Assembly: GCF_051020985.1 (NCBI RefSeq)
Contig: NC_135010.1
Span: forward strand, 5,516,001-5,580,000
DNA length: 64,000 bases
Source: Nomia melanderi
Taxonomy: Eukaryota > Arthropoda > Insecta > Hymenoptera > Halictidae
Direction: 5' to 3'
How positions within the stretch are numbered: the stretch's first letter is position 1; the number at the start of each line of letters is the position of its first letter. The notes under the pieces were generated by a model that was given only the letters and a program-made list of their open reading frames with translations, made no database searches and had not been told where the DNA came from. This document shows, piece after piece, positions 48,935 to 61,227 of the stretch. Position numbers and translations under genes: made by a program.

Positions 48935-49640
48935 TACTTTGTGGACAAACGTCGACATTTTGACGAGATGAAATTTTCATGATTGGAATACCAAGCAAGC
49001 GAATGATTGAATTTAGCGTTAAACCTTATTTACCCCTTGCCTTATAATGAATTACTATTTCGCTAGTTTCAATATTTCACCTTCAAAGTTAATATGTCAT
49101 TGCAACGAGTGAAACATTTCTTCGCGTTTCTTACCAATTATTGGTAACAGAAATGGTTAACCCGTTGTATGTTGTTTTCTTTTGCTACTGAACTCGTGTA
49201 ACTGCAAAGAAGTTCTCCGTTCCACTGTGATCGCATATTTACTTTGAAGATAATAAATTGTTAACAACAAAATAGATATTGATATTTATTCAATTATATC
49301 GAATAAACCGAATTTTCTTGAATTTGTGAAACGCAAAAAGATGAAGAAAAGACCGGGCATTTTTAGATTTTTTAAATCTGTACTTTTCAATTTTTCTTTC
49401 GTTAGGGAAATTGCTTTGATCCTATAAGTACACAAGTAAACTCGGCAAGTGCCGATTTGGCAGTGAACGTGTTAAACGGTATTTCGAGGACTAACATTTC
49501 GTTTTTCCTGGGTAAATTCGATCCACGACCGGTTGCAAGTTCGACCGGTTGCAATGCTCCCGCCAAGGACGCATAAACTCGTCGACCATGCTCTGGCAAT
49601 GAACGAAATTTTTCTGTCTTGCCGGTGGAACAGCTGTTGC
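48935..49640. other. Non-coding region, no gene seen
   Basis: Phrases such as ATTTACCCCTTGCCTTATAA at about 49029 suggest a decayed family F end. No complete element is seen. Confidence 0.4.
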
Positions 49641-50460
49641 TTCCTTCTTCGTTCTTCTTTCTATCTCTCATTGCCTCTCTCTACCTGTAATTCTTTCCTT
49701 TCTCTTGCTTTTTTTCTGTCACTATTTGTTTCTTTTGTTCTCATCTCAGTTTATTTCTGCCTTTCTTTCTCTTTTGTCACCTGTCTCCTTTGGCCTTTTT
49801 ATTCTTTCTGTTCTCTCTTTTGTACTCTTTGATCTTTCTTTTTATCTCTTCTTTTGTCTATGCTTTTTTCCCTTCCCTTTTCTTTTTTGTCTCTATCTCT
49901 TCTTTTGTCTATGCTTCTTTCCCTCCCCTTTTCCTTTTTGTCTCGATCTTTCTTATTTTCCCTTTTTTCTGTCTTGCTATATCTCTTTATCTTTTTCTTC
50001 TTGCCTCTCTTTCTCTGATTCTTCTTTTTTCTTTTACTTTTTGTTTTTCGTATCTATTCTTTTCTAACTCTCCCTTTTCTTTTTCCTCTTCCCTTTTTTC
50101 TTTGTTTTTCTCTCTGTCTCTATTTCTCTTTCTCTCTCTTTCTCTCCATCTCTATCTCTATCTCTATCTTCTTTTTTCTCTATCCCTACCTCTCCATCTT
50201 TCCATCTTTCCATCTCTCCATCGCCCCATTTCTCTATCTTTGTATTTCTCTTTCTCTTTCTCTCCATCTCTGTATCTCTCTATCTTTCCACTTCTTCATC
50301 TTTCTATCTCTCTTTCTCGCTGTATCTCCCTGCATCTCCACTTCTCCATCTTTCTATCTCTCCGTCTGTCTATCTCTCTTTCTCTCTGTATCTCCCTACA
50401 TTTCTTTTCCTCCTTCCTACCCTCTCGCATTCCATCTCTCTTCCCCTGCTTCGTTCCCTT
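49641..50460 (+). repeat. Polypyrimidine tract, about 820 bp
   Basis: The plus strand is overwhelmingly C and T. Sub-blocks include TCTCTATCTCTATC and CCATCTTTCCATC. It runs into a GC-rich island at 50440-50740. The 245-codon frame over it (49790-50527) is a composition artefact. Confidence 0.9.
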
Positions 50461-53400
50461 TCCGTTGCTGCATCTCTATCTCGCTCGCCATCTCGGCCTC
50501 TCGGCGTTCCCTTTTCACCGTCCGTGAATCATCGACCTCGACAGTGATGTCACACGGAAGCGATTGGTCAATCGTTTTACAGTTACTTATATCCTTCGTT
50601 TATTTCGGTGGTCTCCGGGTGAACCTTGGTCAATTCGTTCGTTCGGCGGGTCGCGTTCTTCGCGACGCGACGGTGTATTAAACCCTGCGGAGGTTGCGGA
50701 GATAATCTGGCAAGTTACTCGCGAGATCTTTTTATAAGTACAGCAGGACCTCGCTTAACGCTGTTTCAGTATAATCGAATTCTGTGCTTTTCATTGATTC
50801 ACGTTAGAGCGATTTTTCGAATCGTTATAATTATACTCACATAATGCACACATTATAAAATTAAACGAAAAGATGGTAGGCGAAAGTTCTTTATATTAAA
50901 CCATTTAACCCTTTGTGGCACGTAACTCTTAGATCGTGAACGGTGCCAAACTACAATATTCATTGAAGTAGTCGCGTATACTCATCAAAATAACCGTTTT
51001 AATTCATTTTTCATATTAAGATACTAACGGGAACTTCCTCGCATAATCAAAGCGTATTTGCAGATTGAAATCACATTGCATATTCGAGAAATAATAAAAA
51101 AATTAGTTATTTGCGAGCTGCAAACACTTCCATAAATTGATAATGTGTTGATATTTTCGAGCAGAAAGAATTGAGGACAATCTTAGATTAGAACATATTG
51201 ATTATAGTTCTCCAGTTGTGAAACATAGATTATAGATTGTAGATCATACCCTGTAAATTGTAGGATTACACAAATCCAAAAAAGGTTCATTTACAACAAG
51301 TAATAGAAAGCACATTTCGTTAATAAAGTGATTCGACAAGTCATTAATAATTTGAAATAAAATTATTAGTTATATGAAACAGTGCAAAACTACACGTGTC
51401 ATACAGATATAAAATCTAATTAAAAACGAAAAAAGACAGTAAAACAAGGAACAAAATATTGCCTAACTTTTTTGCTTATAAATTAGCTATTCGTAGTCAA
51501 TATGTTGCAGTCTTTGAAGTCAGTATACGCTACATTCGAAACTCGAGTATAGAGAGGACATTCGAGTTTAAATAGATATGTCGCAGAGCTTCTCGACATA
51601 GAGTAGCTGATATACGATGCAATAAATCTCCATATGTTATATAGGATATGCTAACAGTGATATAGACACAAATATACCGACGACAGGAGTAAAAGAGAAA
51701 AAAATATTTCACGTGCTGTGCATCTATAAAAAGGTTCGTCTCCTGAAATATTTCCATGGTTGTTGGTGAAAGATTTTTATGTTTCTAGTCTGGTAATATT
51801 ATTCGTAATGGATGTTATAATTGATTTCCAAATTTATTGGTCGAATGTATTATCATTCTGAATATTTTATAAGAGATATAAATTGTTTGTTTTTTATTTT
51901 TCTGTCGCAACGTTTAATCATCTTACTCTCTGACGATTTTTATTTCAATTGACCGTGGTTCACAAGTATTTTTATTTCAATTAACATCTAGACCACTAGT
52001 ATCTCGTCAAAATAAAAATAATATTTATCGCTTATGTAGTTTTATTTATTTTTTTATAGTGTTCGGTACTTTAATCTCTTTAATCTGTTTTTATCATTAA
52101 TTTGGAAAAGAAGTGCCAAAATGTATGGTTCTTTTACAAATTTCATATGATAATCGAAAATATAAGCAAAACCATTATGGTTTAGCGATCTAAGGTTAAT
52201 AATTCCAGTTTCTATTTATGTTAATTAAATCAAACATTCTTCCTGTTTTTTTTTTTCAAAAATACTGGCACTACAATATATATTTTCCAATTTATTTATG
52301 GTTTCTTGATGATTTTGTGAACCAACAAAGAATTGTTCAAATCGTGACCTCCGCAGAGTTAATTTATATAAATGTTGCCGTTTTAATGGAAGTTGAATGA
52401 GATACGTTTACATTCGGCAACAATGGGACTATTCAGTAAATTTTAGAACTCATCAGAAGGCAAGAATTAGGTTAAAGAACTTCTTTTAATAATTAATGTC
52501 GAGGTGAACCTTTGAAATTGGGTTATCAATGACTCTGTTTGTGTTTGATATAAATGCGTTATCTTTCATTTTAATGATTATTTTACCCTTTCATTTCAAC
52601 ATTACTTTTATACTTTGTTCAACCTAATGTACCAAAGAATTAAATGAAATAACTTCTTGTTAATATGCATATTATCAGAGCTAATCTATTTCTAATTAAT
52701 CGTACTAAAACTTACTGTATCACGACCGTTTTTTTAAAATTCAATTACGATGTCGTTTCATCTTCATTCTTAAACTAGAACGTTAAACTAAGTAAAATTT
52801 TCCTATCTTCATTTCAGTGGCAGTCATTATACACCTAACTATATTTTATGAAGAAATAAGTAAACTAATTAGAAATTCTAATGTAATTCATTAGCTCTTG
52901 AACAGTTGTGTCTACAGTGACCTAGATTTTCACAGACTTCGTTAGACTTCTCACCTGCGTATAGCCAACTTAACTTATCAGTTGATTGTGTTAGGTTCAA
53001 TAAAAAGATCAACGTATCCCGAACGATAGCAAAACGTTCTAAAATGTACGTAAAAAAAGGGAGTGAACAAACTTTTGAATGATTATGAGCACTATACACC
53101 ACAAAATTGTAAAAAAGTGTATGCTTTAAAAGTTACAAAATCTTTTACGCCCTTACGATTAAATGGCGTAATAATGGCGATTGGGAGCCTCGATATCTGA
53201 AATTGAGAACTGCAGGTGGATCATTTCATTATTCAAGTAACAAGAGATCATTTGGAAAACATATTTACAAGTTTCAAAAAATCTTACCTGCAAAGAGTTG
53301 GGTACTATTCGAATGAAACTTAATCTGAACAACAATAACGAATGAATAATTAATCGCTATTCGTTTATTTATTATTTAAGTTATTCGTTATTTGTGTAGA

Positions 53401-53532
53401 GAACCATCATTTCTTATTTACTATTCATCGTTTCCCGTTGGCATTTACTAATTTGCTTGCTACCAAGGCAGTGTGTTTTATAAAATAACGAATAAACTCA
53501 CTTTATTCATCATCTGCGAGTGATGAGTATGT
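50461..53532. other. Non-coding region, no gene seen
   Basis: It begins with a GC-rich island (to about 50740). At 50741, CAGCAGGACCTCGCTTAACG is like a pogo/Tigger terminus, and TTAACCCTTTGTGGCACG at about 50907 is like a lone TTAA element end. The remainder is AT-rich without recognisable features. Confidence 0.45.
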
Positions 53533-53735
53533 TAATTATTCGTTACTCACTAATAACAATTAGATGAAATGTACTCGTTACTCACGAATAGCAATCAGAT
53601 GAAATTTACTCGTTACTCACGAACAATAGTCAGATTTTTATTCATTACTCACGAATACCATTCACATAAAATTTATTCGCCATTCACAAATGCCAGTCAG
53701 ATAAAATTGATTCATTATTCCGATCAACTTTTACT
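53533..53735. repeat. Minisatellite, about five units of 34-36 bp
   Basis: The unit pairs CTCGTTACTCACGAATAGCA with a following TCAGATGAAATTTA. The first two units are close to identical; later units diverge. Confidence 0.75.
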
Positions 53736-54567
53736 CAACGCCGCTTCAAGGCGAACGCACGAAACGCAAAATTCGGTTTCCAATGGCCGCTCGAAACAAT
53801 CGTGCAAACAGTTCTTTCGAATGCTCGTATCAACAGTGTTCATTACTGTGTCATTCCGCCGCATCGCCGCACTCCACAGCACTCGAGAACAAGGCACGAG
53901 TGTCGTTCGGCGCTGTCAACTCGCTAATTACTCTTCATTAGCACGCGGGGCGTAGGCGGGGGCCACCGGTAATCGTTCCGCGGCGGCGTTAAATCCTTCC
54001 GCAGCTGCGTGTGCCGCCGCAAAACAACGAAACAAAGAAACGAGCAAACAATGACCGTGTCGCAAAGCGGCCGACGACGACGTGCCTCTTTTTCTTTTCC
54101 CTTTTTTCGCTGGTTTTCGACGCGAAAGGAGCGTTTCGGTATCGTTAACGCCCGCAACTATGTAAGTACCGAGAACTCTCAATGACTGGCTCTTTATTCC
54201 CTATAAAAACTGGAACAGTGCGTTTTATGACACCCCGGCCGGCCGTTTTGTAGCGACTCGTTACACGAAGAAATTCATTTATACCATTATTCCACGACGA
54301 AATTGCTTTCCTCAGTTTCGGCGATACCTTGAAACGAGAAGTTCACGATGAGTTGTATTAACCTCTTGACTACAATATCCTTTCAGAATCGTGACGAAAA
54401 TTTTAAACTGAACTTGGGAAGTCGAAGAGTTATTTAGTTTGTTTTGCATATAAATTAAATATTAGTCTTCTATTGTCAATCGTTAACCTTTGAAGTGAAC
54501 GTAGACATAGAATGAACATTGAAATTTGTTCTTTTCCTAATGGATTCTTTTCCTGTATCGATCATAG
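53736..54567. other. GC-rich island and flank, no gene seen
   Basis: About 53740-54250 is GC- and CpG-rich. Frames are open on several strands at once (53569-53955 plus, 53924-54157 and 53928-54182 minus), typical of composition rather than coding. Confidence 0.4.
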
Positions 54568-54815
54568 TTAACCCCTTGCCCTATAATGTGTTAGACTCGT
54601 GGTGAAGATTTCAAATAGAATCTAACAGATATCCATGCCACTTAATTCTTCCAAGTACGAATTCAATATTGTTTGTCTATTATTAATTGTAATACTTCCG
54701 AGGAAACGTAGAAATAGAATAAGTGTAGAATATTCCTCTTGTTCTAATGAATTATGAACAATAAAATATCTCCGTTGAGCGTAATTGGGAAAGAAATCAT
54801 AGGGCAAGAAGTTAA
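54568..54815. mobile_element. TTAA MITE, family F (complete)
   Basis: It starts TTAACCCCTTGCCCTATAA and ends AATCATAGGGCAAGAAGTTAA, inverted. Length is 248 bp. Read on the minus strand it lacks the insertion seen in the copy at 61228, so it provides an empty-site comparison. Confidence 0.82.
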
Positions 54816-56044
54816 GAAATAAATTATAGAACAAACGTTAGGAATTTTTTTGTCGATAACTATGAAGTGAAAACTTCTGATGGTTTCGGGTATGTAATTG
54901 TGACTTTTGTTTTGTATTCATATTTTTTCTAAGCCAAAATGTTACAAAATAGCGCAGATGTTCACAAGCTTCGAAACCACTTTTCGTGAAACGGGGCAAT
55001 ATTGTTGCCTGACTTGATTGCAAACAACTGGAATATCTGAAGACAAACATATTAGTGGATTTATAAACAGAAATGTATTTTCTAAATGATTCTTCGAAAT
55101 TTGAATTTTCCGAAGTAATTTAAGAAGCAGAATAGATATTCATTTGTTGCTTTCAGAATTTTAAAAAGTTTTGCAAATGAAATAACAGTATTCTGAAATT
55201 TTTGTGAATATTTCTCTATTCTACATTGTATGCATTCATGTTTATTATAAACGTATAAAATTCCTTGTGTATTCATGACGCAATATCCGTGGATTAAGTT
55301 ATAACGTTAGCAAATGGAATTTTTTGTTGCTTGTTTTTTTTGTGGAGTCTTTCATGAAATCGCTCTTGAACGTAGAGTTACTGTATCGATTAGGAGTGTA
55401 CAAATACAACTTTCGCAGCCACGATATTTCCATTGTTTTTGCGTTACCTTTAAATGATGAATTACTAACGCTTCCAAACAAGCGTACTGTTTTTGCGTAT
55501 AATGAATAGACTGAAATTTTTGTGTATTTGTGGAGATAGGATTGTTTGAAGCTTGACACAGTAAAAAGTTCACTGTAATTTATTGAGGTTTTCTTTTATT
55601 TGGATATTGATAACATTCTCAGTATAAAAGACTGGATTTTACTGTAAATGAATTACTAAACATTTATACTTGCATAATGTGAGTAGGACATTGTGAGTGA
55701 TTCTAAAAAAAATTGATGAACTACGTAGCTGTTGGAATGAAATTGATCATCGAATTGAATTACAGAAAATTTTTCAAATATTGTTGGAAAAATAGGAATA
55801 CTTGCATTATTAATTATTTACTTGTACTTTTCTTTGAAATATGAAAGTATCCGGCGACCAGTAAGAACACGATTAAATAAGAAAGGAGATCAAACAAACA
55901 TAATGATGCTACAAAACGAGACTATATGAGAACAAAATGAGAATACTGTTTTCAATCATTCAAACGCTACATACAGACTGACAAAATTCACAGAAAAAGT
56001 ATCACCAGTAGAAAACGATTTCTCAAAAAACTTCTACATTTTTC
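54816..56044. other. AT-rich region, no gene seen
   Basis: Short overlapping frames on both strands at 55299-55573 resemble nothing known. No repeat ends recognised. Confidence 0.5.
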
Positions 56045-56270
56045 TCAGAACGTCAACACTCGATTTACGGACATTTGCTGTACAGTTTGTTCTATCGTTC
56101 TTAGAAACATTGTCATTCGTTCATTTAGATCTTGGAAATTCAGTCGAATAGTCACGAGAAAAAGGGTTTGAAAAGTGAGCAAAAGTAAATCAAGAAATCC
56201 GCAATGGATGACTTCATGGAGCAGGTAGTACATTCGTCCCTCAATTTACACGGCAGTTCTTACACGCGAT
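56045..56270. mobile_element. TTAA MITE, family C, left half
   Basis: CAACACTCGATTTACGGACA and GTTCATTTAGATCTTGGAAA match the inverted family C layout. Past about 56150 the match fades. Confidence 0.55.
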
Positions 56271-57063
56271 CTGAATTTCACAACACCAAATAAAATGTAC
56301 ATTCGTCTCTCGAAATATTATTACTATTTCTTCATCAAGCTGCATGGAATAAATATATATTCCCAAAACTCATATTAGCTTTTCCTTCCAACATTATCTT
56401 TTCCCTTACACTGACAGACTATTCACGCGATTCTCATTCGCGTAAAACGAATCCACGTAGAACGGATTTTTGCGTAAATCCAGGGTCAGGTGTACTTCGT
56501 TGCGCCGTTGAAACCTTCGCGAAGTGAATCCTTGACTAACGATCGCGGAAAGAACTGACTGGAGATTTTTTCCTAGATCCATTAATTGTCCTCGGGGAAC
56601 GGTCTCGTATTGGCTGCAACGATCCGCGTGGCAGTAGAGTAAGCACAACGTTCCGGAAAAGGGGAAAAGGAAAAACGAAGCCGGATCGGTTATTCGATCT
56701 TTTATGTCCAGCTTCTATCGTAATTTCCTTGAATAGCTCCCGCCCCTTGTTTCTCTGTTGGCCGCGAGGCATTAAGGTGAAACGATTTGTAACACACGAG
56801 CGAGCACACGCACACCAGCGGACAGCCGCGCACACTCGTACAAATGCATACAGCATCGAAAGCGAAACTAAGGTTCCATTGATTGCCATGCGAACACGCT
56901 AGGAAGATTTGATATGCGGCATGGATCTATAGTCGACACGTGCAACCTTTTGCTTGCCGCGAACAGCAAAACCGGCTGTCTGTCGATTCGAGAGCGTCTT
57001 CGTTGGAAACAAACAATGGATTTCAGTGGAACTTCTGTCTACGAGAATTTAGCGAAACTGTTA
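56271..57063. other. GC-rich island, no gene seen
   Basis: About 56430-57010 is GC-rich, with minus-strand open frames (56406-56648, 56536-56889) that resemble no protein family. Confidence 0.4.
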
Positions 57064-57285
57064 TTAACAGCGGAACTACCGAGCATTTAATACGATCGAT
57101 ATTGTAATCCCTGTAAAAATTGTGAAAGATTATTTTCGGCTTCTTCGGGTGTTCGTTATAGTATTCAAGTGAGACTATTTATTTTCGAAATCATTTCGAA
57201 TATTTAATGCTTTTAAGATATGAATAATTGTGGAATAAAGAAATTGAAACCAGTCATTTTCACTGGTACGTAGTTCTAGCGGTAA
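57064..57285. mobile_element. TTAA MITE, family A', diverged
   Basis: It starts TTAACAGCGGAACTACCGAG and ends in the inverted TACGTAGTTCTAGCGGTAA. The interior is unlike family A. Confidence 0.6.
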
Positions 57286-57317
57286 TATTCTCTAAATTAT
57301 TGATTCGATGTATGCGA

Positions 57318-57514
57318 TTAACATTAAGACTACCGAGCAATTGGAGTAATTTATTTCCAATTTTTTAATAAAAATTAGAACAAAACGTTTCTTGGTACGT
57401 TTCTTGATATGTTTAATTAAAAATCTTTCGCAAACGTGCCTTCATAATTTAAATAGTTGTGAAATAAGAATTTTAAAGTGAGTCAATTCGATGCGTCCGA
57501 TAGCTTTAGTGTGA
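57318..57514. mobile_element. TTAA MITE, family A', diverged, adjacent copy
   Basis: It starts TTAACATTAAGACTACCGAG and ends CCGATAGCTTTAGTGTGAA. It lies only 32 bp from the previous element. Confidence 0.6.
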
Positions 57515-57909
57515 ATATAATTAATTAGAATCTACGTATTTAAGATCTTCTCGTTCAGAAATATTGGAAAGAAATAATTTATTATATAAGCAGCCGAATT
57601 ACCAACAACAAGGACATTCAGATTCTAAATTTTGTATCAAACCCTGTTGAATTTATTACTTAACAAGCTTTGTATTTACACCTTCTTCACTAATAACAAT
57701 ACATGTACATGTCAGTATATTTCGGTTTGTCGATATTTTCAGGGGTATAAACACCTAGTAAGTACACGACCTAATAATGACCTTCATTGCATTAATCAGT
57801 TAATTTCGTTTGACGAATATACACGTCATTTTAAAGATTGAAACGATGCTAATTCTTCCAACTATGAATTCTTTATTTTTTTTCTTCGGTTTTTTATTCG
57901 ATTATACCT

Positions 57910-58013
57910 TAGGCGCATTGATCCTGCGTTTGACGAGTCCATCTTCACATTTTTATTTAATTTCGTGCAAAACAAGATATTTTTGAAACTAAACTCCACA
58001 CTTAACAGGTTAA
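57910..58013. mobile_element. TTAA MITE, family D, inverted and internally deleted
   Basis: CTGCGTTTGACGAGTCCATC at the left and CACACTTAACAGGTTAA at the right are both ends of family D in reverse orientation. About 150 bp of interior is missing. Confidence 0.65.
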
Positions 58014-59543
58014 CGTATTTTTTTCTGTATGTATGCATGTCTTACGCATTGATGTGTATCTATAAATTAAGAGTTTCAGTTTTTGCTAAGCTATATATGA
58101 CGAATATTCAATGAAAATATACAATTTTACGAAGATGTATGAAGCTTTTAATATTTTCTGTAACACATTGCCAACCGCTAATGTTTTGCAAAAATTGTCT
58201 ACGGAGCTGTAGCAAATAATATACCCATCCCTTCGTAACATTTCCCATTTTTCCATGGAAATCTGAATACTTCCAACGAACCGTTCACACGGCTTTACAT
58301 AATGTTTCCGCCATTGATAAATATATCGATTGTAATAGAATCAGCAGAAATCCTTCGCGAAAGGAAACGTCGAGCCACTAGCGAGGCATTATCACGAGGC
58401 CCTTATCTGATTTCAATAGACCAACAGAATTATACCTGTTCCACGCTCATTCCGAACCGCTCTAATCCGCTTAACCTGCTCGCGGTGGAACGTACGCCTC
58501 GATTCTCTCTCGATCTTTCTCTCTCCGTCTTTTCTTTACCCCTTCCTCTATATGTTTTCATAGGCGGTACGTTGACGCAAAGTCAAACGGTTCTTTTGTC
58601 GTCGCTAGTCTGCCCGCGCCCTCGTTATCCTGTCCACGATTCCCGTGGCCCTGGAATTTCCCGTGAATCAGGCCCGGCGATTTCGATCTGCCCCCGATTT
58701 CGAAAGGAAAAAAGGTTCATCGTTGCACTCACGCACGAATACAAGCTTGCTGGGGTCAGCGTAACGCGCGGATTGCGAATTTCGTACGTGCGTGGAGTGT
58801 TACTACGCGTGTGCAATGGGCGACAGATGTTTTAGAGAAATGTAATTTTATTTAAATGGAAGTTTAAAAACATTAATCTTTATTTAAATTATCATTTTTT
58901 ACAATTTGTTTTAAGTTCATTTATGATTAGCAGAATATATATTTATACGAGTTCTTATTTTTATTCTTGAATCGATGAAAAAATCAATTTTTACATAGCT
59001 TGATACAAAGAAACATTGATTTTGTGTTTATGGTAGACGGTTCGTTTGTTAATAAAGACTTCTATTGTAAGTGGTGTTTTATGGCGTTGTAAATGGTTTC
59101 TTCGTTTAGTTGGTCGAAAAATTCGATTCTGTTTTATTTTAGGAGACTGTGGTTTTAGAGAAACATTAATAGGTTATTCTTCACGTGCGTAATTAATGAA
59201 TTGACAGCCGTCTACGTCATTTTAAAGTCTAAAGCTGGTTACCACTGACGCAGATCTACGTCATTTTATGTTTACGAGTTGTGCGCACGTGGTACTTACT
59301 AAGAGTTTATCAGTCGAGTTTATGATTATTGCAGTTATCCGTTGCTGACTATATCGTTTTGAACTACCTTTCTTTTCTAGCTGCTCACAAAACAATAGTA
59401 ATCAATGCCATTGCTTCATATATCGTTAACATGATAAAAGTTTTATACATTTCAGCGAAATCAATGAAATTCTTAGAAGGAAACGTACAATTTTATTCAG
59501 CATTTCTTTTATAATTTCCCTTGAACTCTTCAAAAAACAATAC
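58014..59543. other. Non-coding region with a GC-rich island
   Basis: The GC-rich part is 58280-58830, with a 177-codon plus frame that resembles no protein and is overlapped by a minus-strand frame. At 59211 and 59255 the 14-mer TCTACGTCATTTTA occurs twice, a CRE-like core. Confidence 0.4.
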
Positions 59544-59773
59544 TCAACACGTTAAGCGCCACGATAATCTTGAACGTTTTATACATGGTTTGTTTCTTCG
59601 TAGCAAAGGTAAATAAGAACAATTATTGATTATTCCGCATCAGAATTCTGACATTACACTATTTATGTTATTAAATATTTTTAGTCGACTGCAGTCATCT
59701 TGCATATTGTAATTTTTTCAAACAATTCAGAAGTGTCAGTCATCGGTGACCAACACGGCATTTAATGTGTTAA
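59544..59773. mobile_element. TTAA MITE, family E', diverged
   Basis: It starts TCAACACGTTAAGCGCCACG and ends CACGGCATTTAATGTGTTAA. Length is 230 bp. One terminal TTAA has become TCAA. Confidence 0.55.
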
Positions 59774-60341
59774 ACATCAGTTTAACATAATCTTCAATTC
59801 AATAAAATCCTCAAAATACAAACTAGAAAATGATACGTTTTGCTTGTTAGCATCTATTGTAATGATCTCCTCACTCAGATTCTTCAAAAAATCCCATCAA
59901 CTAATGTTAGTCTTTTATAATAAATATACCAGTAATTTAATACAATTTCTGTATTTCAATTTAATATAATTTTTATAAACTTCTAAAGGAAAACAGTACC
60001 TTTCATTTAATACTTCCTTTAAACTGATCTTTACTCAGCAACTATCCACGAAACGACGAGAAACCAGTTTCGTTCCCTTATACATCACTACGGCCACAAT
60101 AAAAACTTATCATCATCGTCATTATTATTATTATTAAAACTAGCTTAGAGCACGGTTTAGAGCGGCCGCGCGCCATTGTACACGCGATAGCGATCGTAAC
60201 ACGGACCTCTTACAAAATTAACAATTGAGGTCTCGTACGTTCTTGCAACCTGGAAGAGAGCGAGGTCAGTCTCTCGACTGGCGAGAGATCGAGTTGAGAC
60301 CGTAATCTCCGGGATCGTTCTTCAGGAAACCTGAACCCGGC
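59774..60341. other. Non-coding spacer with a GC-rich patch
   Basis: AT-rich sequence with a short (ATT)n run at about 60120 and a GC-rich patch from about 60150. No protein recognised. Confidence 0.45.
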
Positions 60342-60367
60342 TCGTGAATCGTGAATCGTGAATCGTG
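60342..60367. repeat. Short tandem repeat of CGTGAAT
   Basis: The 7-mer CGTGAAT occurs three times in perfect register, followed by a partial unit. Confidence 0.9.
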
Positions 60368-60492
60368 GGCAGGATAATGAGGTCACGCGTACGAACTCTT
60401 CCCGATCTGTCATAAATTTTAACACTGGATCAACGCTGAAACTACTGGAAAGCTCAAATTGACCCACTTCAGAATTTTTATTTTGTACACAT

Positions 60493-60747
60493 TTAACTTG
60501 ATAACTTGTGGCATTTAGATTGAAAAATCTCTCGCTTTGCGCGCGATAAAATCAGAAAATGAAGTGTGCACTCACCGAACGTAAAATGAATGCGTCCAGA
60601 GTATATTTGAATGAAAAACCAAAGCAAAGAAAAAGGAATTACATGTTCACCTGAAGAAATCAAGAATTCATCGTTAAAAGAATTATATAGTATCATTTCA
60701 AACTTTAAGGTGACGTGTATATTTGTCAAACGCAGTTACTTGGTCAA
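60493..60747. mobile_element. TTAA MITE, family D (complete), probably inserted in a family A remnant
   Basis: It starts TTAACTTGATAACTTGTGG and ends CGCAGTTACTTGGTCAA. Length is 255 bp. The 70 bp upstream (from TTAACACTGG at about 60420) resemble a family A left part. Confidence 0.75.
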
Positions 60748-61227
60748 ATTACGAAGGAGTTTTTACGAGAGATTTTAACCTCTTGTGCCAGCGGAAATTT
60801 TCATAGATAATCGAGAATCCAGACTATTTTAAATATAAATGCATGATTATGAAGAACAATTTATATTTCGGTCAATTTTGATCTAAAGTTCATGAAATTT
60901 TTACACAAAATTAAAAACATGTTAGACTTCCTTTATTACTAATAAAAAGAAATTTCTTGCATAAAGAGTTAAATTAAATTTGTGTATTTGTACAGATACC
61001 AGATTAGGAGTCCCTTCGAATCTCAAGAAACGTATTGTACTGATTTTTAGGAAAAATTGAAAATAAGTCGCTCTGATTGCTCCGTAGCTATAGTGTTGAA
61101 CGTTTATCGTATACTTCATTTTACTGTTCCTAGAAAAGTAAGTGATCATTCATATATTAAATCCTCCTACGAGTAATATTATTTTTTTACGCTAGTTTGT
61201 AGTGTAAAAATTAATACTTTCATTTTT

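Noticed and set aside
49790..50527. 245-codon open frame
   Set aside because: Same reason: a CT-rich tract translated into a Ser/Phe/Leu string.
58302..58835. 177-codon plus-strand frame
   Set aside because: GC-rich island with frames open on both strands; the peptide has no recognisable motif or likely start.
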